Below, piece by piece: positions 8,814 to 17,831 of a DNA stretch of 64,000 nucleotides (position 1 is the first letter of the stretch; each line of letters starts with the position of its first letter). The notes under the pieces are model-generated. The model was given only the letters and a program-made list of their open reading frames with translations, searched no databases and was not told the DNA's origin. Source of the stretch: an uncultured Eubacteriales bacterium (GTDB lineage: Bacteria > Bacillota > Clostridia > Christensenellales > CAG-138); NCBI GenBank assembly GCA_900545265.1, contig UQYI01000009.1, positions 1 through 64,000 of the forward strand. The letters are read 5' to 3'. The position numbers were made by a program, and so were the translations under genes.

Positions 8814-8826
8814 GGGGAGGTAAAGT

Positions 8827-9195
8827 ATGATTCAGCCTCAAACCAGATTGAAGGTCGCCGACAACTCCGGCGCTAAGGAAGTCATGTGCATCCGGGTTCT
8901 GGGCGGTTCCGGCCGTAAGGTCGCCCGCATCGGCGATGTGATCGTGGCAGCCGTTAAGACTGCTACCCCCGGCGGCGCAGTAAAGAAGAAGGACGTGGTC
9001 CGGGCCGTGGTCGTCCGCACCGTAGCCGAGACCAGCCGTCCCGATGGGAGCCATATCCGCTTTGACGATAACGCCTGCGTTATCATCAACGATCAGAAGC
9101 AGCCCAAGGGCACCCGTATCTTTGGGCCCGTGGCCAGAGAGCTTCGTGAGAAGGATTACATGAAGATCGTCTCACTGGCACCCGAAGTATTGTAA
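8827..9195 (+). CDS. rplN: 50S ribosomal protein L14
   Basis: 122 residues, MIQPQTRLKVADNSGAKEV; at the subunit interface and part of bridges B5/B8. Confidence 0.98.
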   Translation: MIQPQTRLKVADNSGAKEVMCIRVLGGSGRKVARIGDVIVAAVKTATPGGAVKKKDVVRAVVVRTVAETSRPDGSHIRFDDNACVIINDQKQPKGTRIFGPVARELREKDYMKIVSLAPEVL

Positions 9196-9205
9196 GGAGG
9201 AAGAG

Positions 9206-9535
9206 ATGAACAAGCTGAATGTCAGAAAGGGCGATAAGGTCCGCATCATCTCCGGTAAAGATTCGGGCAAGGAAGGCAAGATCCTCACCGCTATGCCTGA
9301 AAAAGAGCGCGTCATCGTGGAAGACTGCAACATGGTCACCCGCCATGTAAAGCCCCGCCGTCAGGGCGAAGCCGGCGGCCGTATCGAGCAGGCCGGTTCC
9401 ATCCATGTTTCCAACGTACAGCTGGTATGCCCCAGCTGCAAGATGCCTACCCGTGTAGCCCATCAGATCGTGGAAGTTAACGGCAAGAAAAAGAGCGTTC
9501 GTGTCTGCAAGCAGTGCGGCAAGCAGATTGACTAA
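9206..9535 (+). CDS. rplX: 50S ribosomal protein L24 with zinc-ribbon tail
   Basis: 109 residues. KOW motif GDKVRIISGKDSGKEGKI at the N-terminus; assembly initiator protein. The C-terminal part has CPSC and CKQC pairs, a likely zinc ribbon found in many Firmicutes L24 proteins. Confidence 0.97.
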   Translation: MNKLNVRKGDKVRIISGKDSGKEGKILTAMPEKERVIVEDCNMVTRHVKPRRQGEAGGRIEQAGSIHVSNVQLVCPSCKMPTRVAHQIVEVNGKKKSVRVCKQCGKQID

Positions 9536-9555
9536 GACGGAAGGAGAGAACATAA

Positions 9556-10170
9556 ATGGCTAAGAAGAACGTAGAACAGCCCGCCAAGTCCAAGAAGGCT
9601 GCTGCCGCTGCAAAGCCCTTTTCCGGCGAACCCCGTCTGAAGGTCAAATACCGGGAGGAAGTGGTTCCTGCCCTGAAGGAAAAGTTCCAGTATGAGAACG
9701 TGATGACCATCCCCAAGCTGGAGAAGATCATCCTCAACATGGGTCTGGGCTCCGATAAGGAAAACCCCAAGGCCATCGAGACTGCCGTTGAGCAGCTCAC
9801 CGCCATTGCCGGCCAGAAGGTCATTGTGACCAAGGCCCGCAAATCCGTGGCTAACTTCAAGGTCCGTGAAGGCATGAACATTGGCGCCAAGGTCACTCTC
9901 CGCGGCGACAGGATGTACTACTTCGCAGATAAACTGATGAACATCGTTCTGCCCCGGGTCCGCGACTTCCGCGGTGTTTCCGGCAAGTCCTTTGATGGCC
10001 GCGGCAACTATGCCATGGGCGTTAAGGAACAGCTGATCTTCCCCGAGATCAACTATGACGATGTGGATAAGGTGCGCGGCATGAACATCGTGTTCGTTAC
10101 CAGCGCCAAGACCGATGAAGAAGCGAAGGCTCTGCTCGCATTCATGGGCATGCCCTTCAGCCAGGACTAA
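9556..10170 (+). CDS. rplE: 50S ribosomal protein L5 with Lys/Ala-rich N-terminal extension
   Basis: 204 residues against the usual ~180. The body (VMTIPKLEKIILNMGLG, then RDFRGVSGKSFDGRGNY) is standard 5S rRNA-binding L5. The extra ~25 residues at the start (KKNVEQPAKSKKAAAAAK) are basic and low-complexity. The start at 9556 is the one with AAGGAGAGAACATAA; a Met inside the body would leave no ribosome site. Confidence 0.96.
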   Translation: MAKKNVEQPAKSKKAAAAAKPFSGEPRLKVKYREEVVPALKEKFQYENVMTIPKLEKIILNMGLGSDKENPKAIETAVEQLTAIAGQKVIVTKARKSVANFKVREGMNIGAKVTLRGDRMYYFADKLMNIVLPRVRDFRGVSGKSFDGRGNYAMGVKEQLIFPEINYDDVDKVRGMNIVFVTSAKTDEEAKALLAFMGMPFSQD

Positions 10171-10182
10171 GGAGGAGCTTTT

Positions 10183-10368
10183 ATGGCAAAGTTGAGCAAG
10201 AAATTGAAGCAGCAGGCTGCTCCCAAGTACAGCACCCGCGCTTACACCCGCTGCCGTATCTGCGGCCGTCCCCATTCCGTGCTCCGCAAGTATGGCATCT
10301 GCCGTATCTGCTTCCGTAACGAAGCATATGCCGGCAACATTCCCGGCGTCCGCAAGGCCAGCTGGTAA
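10183..10368 (+). CDS. rpsN: 30S ribosomal protein S14, zinc-binding type Z
   Basis: 61 residues with CRICGRP and CRICF, the four-Cys zinc site of the short S14 form. A zinc-free S14 paralogue, where present, is normally elsewhere under Zur control. Confidence 0.97.
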   Translation: MAKLSKKLKQQAAPKYSTRAYTRCRICGRPHSVLRKYGICRICFRNEAYAGNIPGVRKASW

Positions 10369-10383
10369 GAGAGGAGAACAAAC

Positions 10384-10776
10384 ATGACTGATACTATCGC
10401 AGATATGCTGACCAGGATCCGCAATGCCCTGATCGCCAAGCATGACACCGTAGACGTTCCCTGCTCCACCATCAAGAAGGCTATTGCCGATATCCTGGTA
10501 GAGGAAGGCTACATCAAGGAATATGCCATCGTAGAGGAAGGCCTCGCCAAGACTCTGCGCATCAAGCTCAAGTATGGCCCCAACAAGCAGCGGGTCATCG
10601 TGGGCATCAAGCGTATCTCCCGTCCCGGCCTGCGGGTATATGCCCGCAAGGATGAGATCCCCAAGGTGCTCAACGGCATGGGTATCGCCATTCTGTCCAC
10701 CTCCCGCGGCATCATGACCGACCGGGAAGCACGCAAGCTCGGCGTTGGCGGCGAAGTGCTCGCTTACGTCTGGTAA
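10384..10776 (+). CDS. rpsH: 30S ribosomal protein S8
   Basis: 130 residues, MTDTIADMLTRIRNA; primary 16S binder. S8 is the translational repressor of the spc operon in E. coli; no matching site was searched for here. Confidence 0.98.
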   Translation: MTDTIADMLTRIRNALIAKHDTVDVPCSTIKKAIADILVEEGYIKEYAIVEEGLAKTLRIKLKYGPNKQRVIVGIKRISRPGLRVYARKDEIPKVLNGMGIAILSTSRGIMTDREARKLGVGGEVLAYVW

Positions 10777-10796
10777 GATAAACAGGAGGATTTACA

Positions 10797-11339
10797 ATGT
10801 CTCGAATCGGAAAACTTCCGGTGCACATTGACGCCGGAGTGACAATCACGGTTGACGACAACAATGTTGTGACCGTGAAGGGCCCCAAGGGCACGCTGTC
10901 ACAGCAGATGCACCCCCATATGCTTATCGAGCAGGACAATGGCGTTCTGACCGTTAAGCGTCCCGACGACGCAAAAGAGAACCGTGCTCTCCACGGCCTC
11001 ACCCGCAGCCTCATTCACAACATGGTAGTGGGCGTGACCAAGGGCTTTGAGAAACACCTGGAGATCGTGGGTACCGGTTACAGGGCCCAGCTTCAGGGCA
11101 CCACGCTGGTTTTGAACCTGGGTTATTCTCATCCCATCGAGTTCAAGGCTACCAACGATGTGAGCTACGAAGTGCCTGCTCCCACCAAGGTCATTGTCAA
11201 GGGTATTGACAAGCAGGTCGTGGGTCAGGTGGCCGCCAACATCCGGGAGACCCGTAAACCCGAGCCTTATAAGGGCAAGGGCGTCCGCTATGAGGGCGAA
11301 GTGGTCCGCCGTAAGGAAGGCAAGGCCGGTAAGAAGTAA
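10797..11339 (+). CDS. rplF: 50S ribosomal protein L6
   Basis: 180 residues, MSRIGKLPVHIDAGV and the C-terminal PEPYKGKGVRYEGE signature; near the factor-binding site. Confidence 0.98.
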   Translation: MSRIGKLPVHIDAGVTITVDDNNVVTVKGPKGTLSQQMHPHMLIEQDNGVLTVKRPDDAKENRALHGLTRSLIHNMVVGVTKGFEKHLEIVGTGYRAQLQGTTLVLNLGYSHPIEFKATNDVSYEVPAPTKVIVKGIDKQVVGQVAANIRETRKPEPYKGKGVRYEGEVVRRKEGKAGKK

Positions 11340-11360
11340 GAGAGGAAGGAGAGTTAAAGG

Positions 11361-11729
11361 ATGTTTTCTAAGATCGATAAGAATGCGGTTCGTAAGGTCC
11401 GTCATCATCGGCAGCGCAGAGACATCAACGGGACCACTGAGCGTCCCCGCCTGAATGTCTATCGCAGCACCAATCACATCTATGCGCAGGTCATCGATGA
11501 TATCCATGGCAGCACCCTGGCTTCCGCTTCCACTCTGGATGCTGAAGTAAAGGCGCAGCTGGAAGGCAAGAACAAGAAAGACGCTGCAAAGATCGTAGGC
11601 AGCGTAGTAGGTAAGCGCGCTCTGGAGAAGGGCGTCAAGCAGGTGGTCTTCGATCGCGGCGGTTACCTCTACACCGGCCGGGTGGCGTCCCTGGCTCAGG
11701 GCGCAAGAGAAGCCGGCCTGGACTTTTAA
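11361..11729 (+). CDS. rplR: 50S ribosomal protein L18
   Basis: 122 residues, ends in FDRGGYLYTGRVASLAQGARE; binds 5S rRNA with L5. Confidence 0.98.
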   Translation: MFSKIDKNAVRKVRHHRQRRDINGTTERPRLNVYRSTNHIYAQVIDDIHGSTLASASTLDAEVKAQLEGKNKKDAAKIVGSVVGKRALEKGVKQVVFDRGGYLYTGRVASLAQGAREAGLDF

Positions 11730-11741
11730 GGAGGAAACAAC

Positions 11742-12251
11742 ATGCGTAACGACAGAAAGTTCGAAAAAGAAGTCTCCGAATACAAAGAGCGCCTGGTTTA
11801 CATCAACCGTGTTGCCAAGGTCGTCAAGGGCGGTAAGAACTTCCGGTTCACCGCACTGATGGTAGTGGGCAACGAAAAAGGCAAGGTAGGCGTAGGCCTG
11901 GGCAAGGCCGTGGAGATTCCCGAAGCCGTCCGTAAGGGCGTTGAGGACGCAAAGCGTCACATGATCGAGATTCCCCTGGTAGGCACCAGCATCCCCCACG
12001 AGGTCGAGGGCAAGTTTGGCAAGGGCCATGTGCGCATGCTCCCCGCTGAAGAAGGTACCGGCGTTATCGCAGGCGGCCCCGTCCGTGCGGTACTGGAAAT
12101 GGCAGGTATCAAGGATATCCGCACCAAGTCCTACGGTTCCAACAACCCCAGCAACTGCGTAAAGGCCACTTTGGACGGTCTTTCCCAGCTTCGCACCGTT
12201 GAGCAGATCGCTGCTCTCCGCGGTAAGTCCGTGGATGAAATTCTCAACTAA
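11742..12251 (+). CDS. rpsE: 30S ribosomal protein S5
   Basis: 169 residues; double-stranded RNA-binding domain (YINRVAKVVKGGKNFRF) and C-terminal domain with GSNNPSNCVKATLDGL. Works with S3 and S4 at the mRNA entry; spectinomycin site. Confidence 0.98.
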   Translation: MRNDRKFEKEVSEYKERLVYINRVAKVVKGGKNFRFTALMVVGNEKGKVGVGLGKAVEIPEAVRKGVEDAKRHMIEIPLVGTSIPHEVEGKFGKGHVRMLPAEEGTGVIAGGPVRAVLEMAGIKDIRTKSYGSNNPSNCVKATLDGLSQLRTVEQIAALRGKSVDEILN

Positions 12252-12265
12252 GGAGGTTTCTGGCT

Positions 12266-12439
12266 ATGTTGAAAATCACGTTGGTCAAGAGCCCCATCTC
12301 CAGCCTCAAGGATCAGCAGGACACCGTAAAGGCACTGGGTCTGCGCAAGCTCAACCAGACCGTGGAAAAGCCCGATAATGCCTGCATCCGTGGCCAGATC
12401 TTCAAGGTAAAGCACCTGGTGAAGGTCGAAGAAGCATAA
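12266..12439 (+). CDS. rpmD: 50S ribosomal protein L30
   Basis: 57 residues: begins MLKITLVKSPISS and has LGLRKLNQTVEKPDN, the L30 signature. Start at 12266 follows AAGGAGGTTTCTGGCT, stop TAA at 12437. Small but in the expected place between rpsE and rplO. Confidence 0.96.
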   Translation: MLKITLVKSPISSLKDQQDTVKALGLRKLNQTVEKPDNACIRGQIFKVKHLVKVEEA

Positions 12440-12452
12440 GGAGGGTACAGGT

Positions 12453-12893
12453 ATGAAGCTTCATGAATTACAGCCTGCAGCCGGTTCCGTAAAGGCCCCC
12501 AAGCGGGTAGGCCGCGGCGTCGGCAGCGGCCTCGGCAAGACCTCTGCAAAGGGTCATAAAGGCCAGAAGGCCCGCAGCGGCAGCAAGAAGAACGGCTTTG
12601 AAGGCGGTCAGATGCCTCTGGCTCGCCGTCTGCCCAAGCGCGGCTTCTGCAATATCTACGCCAAGGAATACACCATCATCAATATTTCCGACCTGAACAA
12701 GTTGGAGGACGGCACTGAAGTGACTGCTGAGCTGCTCAAGGATCGCGGCATCATCAGCAAGATCGAAAAGGACGGCCTTAAGGTACTGGGCAACGGCGAG
12801 CTGACCAAGAAGCTTACCGTAAAGGCAGCCAAGTTCACCAAGTCCGCTGAAGCTGCTATCCAGACCGCAGGCGGAAGTGTTGAGGTGCTGTAA
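12453..12893 (+). CDS. rplO: 50S ribosomal protein L15
   Basis: 146 residues, MKLHELQPAAGS then RVGRGVGSGLGKTSAKGHKGQ; assembly protein of the 50S. TAA overlaps the ATG of secY by one base. Confidence 0.98.
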   Translation: MKLHELQPAAGSVKAPKRVGRGVGSGLGKTSAKGHKGQKARSGSKKNGFEGGQMPLARRLPKRGFCNIYAKEYTIINISDLNKLEDGTEVTAELLKDRGIISKIEKDGLKVLGNGELTKKLTVKAAKFTKSAEAAIQTAGGSVEVL

Positions 12894-14158
12894 TGTTTAC
12901 CACGTTCATCAACGCCTTCAAGATCAAGGATCTGCGGAAGAAGATACTGTTCACCCTTCTTCTTCTGGTGATCTACCGTCTTGGCAGTGCAATCCCAATC
13001 CCCGGCGTTGATGCCGCGGCCTGGGCCAAGCAGATCGAAGGGCTTGCGCTCTTTGATTTCATGAGCCTGCTTTCCGGCTCTGCACTGTCTCAGTTCACCG
13101 TGTTTGCCATGGGTATCTCCCCCTACATCACGGCTTCCATCATCATGCAGCTGCTGGCCATTGCCATCCCCACTCTGGAGAAGATGAGCAAGGAAGAAGA
13201 CGGCCGCAAGAAGATCGAGAAGATCACCCGGTATGTAGGTGTAGGTCTGGCGCTTGTTCAGTCCTTTGGCATCATTGTGACTTACGGCAGCAACATCGTC
13301 ACTGGGGAACCCCGGTGGTGGAGCTATGTGACCATTTGCGTCACCAGCGCCGCAGGTACGGCCTTCCTTATGTGGCTGGGTGAGAGGATCACCGAAAAGG
13401 GCATCGGCAACGGTACCTCCATGCTGATCTTCGCTTCCATCGTAAGCAGAGTGCCCGAGTTTATCGTCGAGCGCTTCCGGCTGCTGTTCACCGGCGTTCA
13501 GATCTGGCAGTTCTTCGTGTCTCTGGCTTTGATCGTTGCCATGATCACCTTTGTGGTCATGATCGAAAAGGCCGAGCGGAAGATCCCCATCATGTATGCC
13601 AAGCGTGTGGTAGGCCGTAAGATGTACGGCGGACAGAGCACCTATCTGCCCATGAAGGCCAACGCCAACGGCGTACTGCCGCTGATCTTTGCCATGACGC
13701 TGATGCAGGTTCCCACCATGATCCTGCAGTTCTTCCCCGGCTCCGGCTTTGCCACCTGGTGGGAGAAGTACATGAGCTCCAGCGCAGCGGTGCCCGTGCC
13801 CTACTATCTGGTATACTTTGTGCTCATCATTGCCTTCGGGTACTTCTACTCCTCCATCACCTTCAATCCGGTGGAGATGAGCAAGAACCTGCAGCAAAAC
13901 GGCGGCTTTATCCCCGGCATTCGTCCGGGCAAGCCCACCGGGGAGTACTTGGGTAAGATCAGCAACCGTCTGACCCTGTTCGGTTCGCTGTATCTCGCCA
14001 TTATCGCCATCATTCCCACTGTTATCCTGAACAGCCTCCACGTTACCAGCATGTTTGGTGCCACCAGCGTGCTTATTATGGTCAGCGTGGCTATGGAAAC
14101 TACGGAACAGCTGGAAGCCCAGATGCTCATGCGGCATTACAAGGGTTTCCTGAACTAA
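12893..14158 (+). CDS. secY: Preprotein translocase subunit SecY
   Basis: 421-residue membrane channel of the Sec translocon with about ten hydrophobic segments. Plug region and early TMs include VIYRLGSAIPIPGVD; the cytoplasmic loop IPIMYAKRVVGRKMYGGQSTYLPMK contacts SecA and the ribosome; FNPVEMSKNLQQNGGFIPGIRPG is a family signature. Translation is coupled to rplO. SecA is encoded in the same window at 37 kb. Confidence 0.98.
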   Translation: MFTTFINAFKIKDLRKKILFTLLLLVIYRLGSAIPIPGVDAAAWAKQIEGLALFDFMSLLSGSALSQFTVFAMGISPYITASIIMQLLAIAIPTLEKMSKEEDGRKKIEKITRYVGVGLALVQSFGIIVTYGSNIVTGEPRWWSYVTICVTSAAGTAFLMWLGERITEKGIGNGTSMLIFASIVSRVPEFIVERFRLLFTGVQIWQFFVSLALIVAMITFVVMIEKAERKIPIMYAKRVVGRKMYGGQSTYLPMKANANGVLPLIFAMTLMQVPTMILQFFPGSGFATWWEKYMSSSAAVPVPYYLVYFVLIIAFGYFYSSITFNPVEMSKNLQQNGGFIPGIRPGKPTGEYLGKISNRLTLFGSLYLAIIAIIPTVILNSLHVTSMFGATSVLIMVSVAMETTEQLEAQMLMRHYKGFLN

Positions 14159-14168
14159 GGGAAAGCGT

Positions 14169-14789
14169 ATGAAGCTGATATTCTTGGGCCCGCCGGGAGC
14201 GGGCAAAGGCACCCAGGCTATGGGAGTGGCCGAGCATTACGGCATAGCACACATCTCTACCGGAGATATGCTGCGCTCAGAGATCCGCGGAGGAACCTCC
14301 CTTGGCCGCGAGGCCCAGGCATACATGGATAAAGGGGAGCTTGTCCCCGATTCCGTCATCGTTGGCATGGTCAAGAACCGTATCGCCCAGGAGGATTGCA
14401 AAAACGGTTTCCTCCTGGACGGTTTCCCCAGGACCATTGCACAGGCACAGGCTTTGGAGGCGTTCACCGATATCGATTATGTGATCGACATCGATGTGCC
14501 CTTCGAAAGGCTGCTGGACCGGATCACCGGCCGGCGGATGTGCCCCGATTGCGGCGCTGCCTATCATGTATCCACTTACTCCGGTCCAAAGTGCGGCCAT
14601 TGCGGCGGTACCCTGTATCAGAGGGAGGATGATAAGCCGGAAACCGTAGAGGTACGCCTGCGCCAGTATGAAAAGAAGACGGAACCTCTCATTACCTACT
14701 ACAAAGAGAAAGGCACCCTGCGCCGGGTCAACGGAGATCAGGCTGTAGAGCAGGTAGCCGGAGAGATCCGGCGGGAGCTGGAAGCATGA
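14169..14789 (+). CDS. adk: Adenylate kinase
   Basis: 206 residues. P-loop LGPPGAGKGTQA at residues 5-16, DGFPRT motif, and a LID with two Cys pairs (CPDC and CGHC), the zinc-binding form common in Gram-positives. Converts AMP plus ATP to 2 ADP. TGA overlaps the ATG of map (ATGA). Confidence 0.98.
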   Translation: MKLIFLGPPGAGKGTQAMGVAEHYGIAHISTGDMLRSEIRGGTSLGREAQAYMDKGELVPDSVIVGMVKNRIAQEDCKNGFLLDGFPRTIAQAQALEAFTDIDYVIDIDVPFERLLDRITGRRMCPDCGAAYHVSTYSGPKCGHCGGTLYQREDDKPETVEVRLRQYEKKTEPLITYYKEKGTLRRVNGDQAVEQVAGEIRRELEA

Positions 14790-15544
14790 TCAACATCAAG
14801 ACACCTGCCGAATTCAAAAAAATGGAAGCGGCGGGCCGGGTGGTAGCCGAGACATTAAAGCTCCTGGGCGAAAATATCCACCCGGGCATCACCACCAAAG
14901 AACTGGATCGGCTGGCTCATGCATATATTATAAGCTGCGGCGCAGTCCCCACCTTTCTGGGATACGGCGGATATCCTGCCAGTGTATGCATCTCCCTCAA
15001 CAACCAGGTCATCCACGGGATCCCCGGGAACCGGAAGCTGAAGGAGGGCGACATTGTAAGCTGTGATACAGGCGCCACTCTGGACGGATTCGTTGGAGAC
15101 GCAGCCAGGACCTTCCTTTGCGGAAACGTGGATGAGAAGGCCCGCAAGCTGGTGCAGGTCACCCGGGAATGCTTCTTTGAAGCGATAAAATACTGCCGGG
15201 AAGGATACAGACTCAGCGATATTGGTACGGCGGTGCAGACCCATGCAGAGGCCAACGGCTACGGCGTGGTACGGGACTATGTAGGCCATGGGATCGGGCG
15301 GAACATGCACGAAGACCCGGAAGTGCCTAACTACTATTCTCCCAAGGCAAGGCTCAGGCTTCGTGCCGGTATGGCTATTGCCGTGGAGCCCATGATCAAC
15401 ATGGGTACCTGGAAGGTTCGCCAGCTCAGCGACGGCTGGACGGTGGAAACCGAGGACGGCCTGCCCTCCGCCCATTATGAGAACACCATTCTCATCACCG
15501 ACGGAGACCCCATCATGACCACCTTTTATGAGGAGAAAGCATGA
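14786..15544 (+). CDS. map: Methionine aminopeptidase, type I
   Basis: 252 residues. Metal ligands are visible as the Asp of SCDTGATLDG, the Asp of GDAARTF, His of GHGIGRNMHEDP, Glu of AVEPMI and the last Glu in HYENTILIT context. Removes initiator Met co-translationally. Overlaps adk and the next gene by 4 bases each. Confidence 0.97.
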   Translation: MINIKTPAEFKKMEAAGRVVAETLKLLGENIHPGITTKELDRLAHAYIISCGAVPTFLGYGGYPASVCISLNNQVIHGIPGNRKLKEGDIVSCDTGATLDGFVGDAARTFLCGNVDEKARKLVQVTRECFFEAIKYCREGYRLSDIGTAVQTHAEANGYGVVRDYVGHGIGRNMHEDPEVPNYYSPKARLRLRAGMAIAVEPMINMGTWKVRQLSDGWTVETEDGLPSAHYENTILITDGDPIMTTFYEEKA

Positions 15545-15849
15545 TCCGGGAGCCGAAAGCAGGAGATGTTGTGGTATCCAGAGCCGGTCATGATAAAGGC
15601 CTGGCCATGGTGATCCTTTCCGTGCCGGAAGAGGGAGTTGCCCTTTTGACCGACGGCAAGACAAGGCCCCTGGAGAAGCCCAAGAAGAAAAAGTGGATGC
15701 ACCTGACGCTTTATCCCACGAGGATAGACGTCAGCATGAAGGCCCTGGCACAGGGCGAAACGGTCCAGAATGCGGATATACGCCGCCACCTGAAATGGGT
15801 GGAAGCGCAGACCCGGCAGGACCGAAAGGACACCTATGAAGGAGGTTAA
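15541..15849 (+). CDS. KOW-domain RNA-binding protein (L14E-like)
   Basis: 102 residues, start ATGATCC overlapping the end of map. The first ~40 residues (AGDVVVSRAGHDKGLAMVILS) match a KOW-type beta barrel like ribosomal L14E; the rest is charged. A gene of this kind lies between map and infA in many Clostridia, which suggests a role in translation or assembly that I cannot define. Confidence 0.8.
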   Translation: MIREPKAGDVVVSRAGHDKGLAMVILSVPEEGVALLTDGKTRPLEKPKKKKWMHLTLYPTRIDVSMKALAQGETVQNADIRRHLKWVEAQTRQDRKDTYEGG

Positions 15850-15851
15850 GC

Positions 15852-16073
15852 TTGTCCAAACAGGATGTTTTTGAAGTAGAAGGCGTTGTGACCGACGCAT
15901 ACCCCAACGCGATGTTCGAGGTTACTCTCCAGAACGGACATAAGATCCTGGCCACCATTTCCGGCAAACTCCGTATGAACTACATCCGGATCCTGCCGGG
16001 AGACAAGGTAACCGTGGAACTGTCCATGTACGATCTGTCCCGGGGGCGCATCACCTGGCGCGCCAAGAACTAA
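15852..16073 (+). CDS. infA: Translation initiation factor IF-1 (TTG start)
   Basis: 73 residues, OB fold with EVEGVVTDAYPNAMFEV and GRITWRAK. The start codon is TTG, two bases after the upstream stop and behind GGAGGTTAAGC; no ATG fits the conserved N-terminus. Confidence 0.97.
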   Translation: MSKQDVFEVEGVVTDAYPNAMFEVTLQNGHKILATISGKLRMNYIRILPGDKVTVELSMYDLSRGRITWRAKN

Positions 16074-16124
16074 AAGAAAGTCAGCTTCAGCAAGAATTTC
16101 TACTACGTTTAAGGAGATATAAAA

Positions 16125-16238
16125 ATGAAAGTAAGACCCTCTGTGAAACCGATTTGCGAGAAGTGCAAGATCATCAAGCGCAAAGGCCGCATCATGGTCA
16201 TCTGCGAGAACCCCAAGCACAAGCAGCGTCAGGGCTAA
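16125..16238 (+). CDS. rpmJ: 50S ribosomal protein L36, zinc type
   Basis: 37 residues beginning MKVRPSVKPICEKCK. Three Cys and one His (CEKC, C, H) form the zinc ribbon of the ancestral L36. Start after AAGGAGATATAAAA. Confidence 0.96.
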   Translation: MKVRPSVKPICEKCKIIKRKGRIMVICENPKHKQRQG

Positions 16239-16356
16239 GCAAATTCGTTTGCGAAAGAGTACTTGCGGGGCGGCTGGCGCAGCCCGAAAGGGGGCGCTTC
16301 CCGCAAGCATATATAGATACAAAAGAGTGAATTTTTAACGGAGGTATGAAAACCAT
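16239..16356 (+). promoter_or_regulatory. Structured leader ahead of rpsM
   Basis: A stem CTTGCGGG (16262-16269) / CCCGCAAG (16300-16307) encloses an inner GC-rich arm with CCCGAAAGGG. It is not followed by a T run and ends about 50 nt before rpsM. The place is that of the alpha-operon leader bound by S4 in E. coli, so autoregulation by S4 or S13 is plausible but unproven. Confidence 0.45.
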
Positions 16357-16725
16357 ATGGCACGTATTGCTGGCGTAGACCTTCCGAGAGACAAGCGAAT
16401 TGAGATCGGCTTGACCTATATTTACGGCATCGGCCCCTCCATCTCCAAGGAGATCCTGGCTGCTACCGGTGTGGATGCTGATGTTCGCGTTCGCGATCTT
16501 ACGGAAAACGATGTCAACAAGCTCAGAGAGTACATCGACCATCACGTGAAGGTAGAGGGCGATCTTCGCCGCGAAACCTCCATGAACATTAAGCGGCTGA
16601 TCGAGATCGGCTGCTACAGGGGTGTTCGTCACCGCAAGGGCCTGCCCGTCCGCGGCCAGAGCACCAAGCAGAACGCCCGTACCCGCAAGGGGCCCAAGCG
16701 CACCCAGGGCGGTAAGAAAAAGTAA
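16357..16725 (+). CDS. rpsM: 30S ribosomal protein S13
   Basis: 122 residues, MARIAGVDLPRDKRIEIGLTYI, ending RTRKGPKRTQGGKKK; head protein touching P-site tRNA and L5. Confidence 0.98.
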   Translation: MARIAGVDLPRDKRIEIGLTYIYGIGPSISKEILAATGVDADVRVRDLTENDVNKLREYIDHHVKVEGDLRRETSMNIKRLIEIGCYRGVRHRKGLPVRGQSTKQNARTRKGPKRTQGGKKK

Positions 16726-16739
16726 GGGAGGAAGAATAA

Positions 16740-17144
16740 ATGGCTAAAGCAACCAAAATGAAAAAAGTCGTTGCCCGCAAGCGCCGTGAGAAGAAGAATA
16801 TCGACCGTGGCCAGGCCCATATCCGCTCCTCCTTCAACAACACTTTGGTGACCATCACCGATATGCAGGGCAATGCCATCGCATGGTCCAGCGCAGGTTC
16901 TCTGAACTTCCGGGGTTCCCGTAAGTCCACTCCCTTTGCTGCCCAGATGGCTTCCGAGACCGCTGCCAAGGCGGCCATGGAGCATGGTCTTAAGACTGTT
17001 GAGGTGTACGTGAAGGGCCCCGGCTCCGGCCGTGAAGCCGCTATCCGGGCACTGCAGACCGCAGGGCTGGAGATCAACATGATCAAAGACGTCACCCCCA
17101 TCCCCCACAATGGCTGCCGTCCGCCCAAGCGCAGAAGAGTGTAA
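16740..17144 (+). CDS. rpsK: 30S ribosomal protein S11
   Basis: 134 residues; ends in the usual DVTPIPHNGCRPPKRRRV. Platform protein near the E-site codon. Confidence 0.98.
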   Translation: MAKATKMKKVVARKRREKKNIDRGQAHIRSSFNNTLVTITDMQGNAIAWSSAGSLNFRGSRKSTPFAAQMASETAAKAAMEHGLKTVEVYVKGPGSGREAAIRALQTAGLEINMIKDVTPIPHNGCRPPKRRRV

Positions 17145-17159
17145 GGAGGGTAACAAACA

Positions 17160-17786
17160 ATGGCTAGATATACTGATTCCGTTTGCCGGCAGTGCCGCCG
17201 GGAAGGCTGCAAGCTCTTTCTCAAGGGCGATCGCTGCTACAGCGAGAAGTGCGCGATGACCGTTCGCCACACCCCCCCGGGGATGCACGGTCAGGGCCGC
17301 AAAAAGCAGTCTGAATACGGTATCCAGCTGCGCGAGAAGCAGAAGGTCCGCCGGGCCTATGGCGTGCTGGAGAACCAGTTCCATGATTACTATCTGAAGG
17401 CCGCCAACATGCGCGGCGTTACCGGTGACAACATGCTCCAGCTGCTGGAGACCCGTCTTGACAACGTGGTCTACCGCCTGAACATGGGCGAGAGCCGCCC
17501 CATGGCCCGCCAGCTGGTCACCCATGGCCACTTCACCGTAAACGGCAAGAAGGTAGACATTCCCTCTTACCAGGTGAAGGTCGGCGATGTGATCGCCGTA
17601 AAGGAAAAGAGCCGTGAGATCCCCTTCTTCGCCACCCTGAAGGAGCAGGGCGCCAAGCGCACCGTATCCGAATGGCTGGAGCTGGACGCCGAGAATCTCA
17701 CCGGTAAAGTGGTAGCACTGCCCAAGAGAGAGGATATCGAACTGACCATCGAGGAGCACCTCATCGTCGAGTACTACTCCAGGTAA
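17160..17786 (+). CDS. rpsD: 30S ribosomal protein S4, zinc-binding type
   Basis: 208 residues. Cys residues in CRQCRREGCKLFLKG and EKCAM form the N-terminal zinc site; the S4 domain is LDNVVYRLNMGESRPMARQLV. Body assembly initiator and often a translational regulator of this region. Confidence 0.98.
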   Translation: MARYTDSVCRQCRREGCKLFLKGDRCYSEKCAMTVRHTPPGMHGQGRKKQSEYGIQLREKQKVRRAYGVLENQFHDYYLKAANMRGVTGDNMLQLLETRLDNVVYRLNMGESRPMARQLVTHGHFTVNGKKVDIPSYQVKVGDVIAVKEKSREIPFFATLKEQGAKRTVSEWLELDAENLTGKVVALPKREDIELTIEEHLIVEYYSR

Positions 17787-17831
17787 TCTACGTGACCAAT
17801 CATTAGCAACATCACCGAAGGAGGGTAATTT

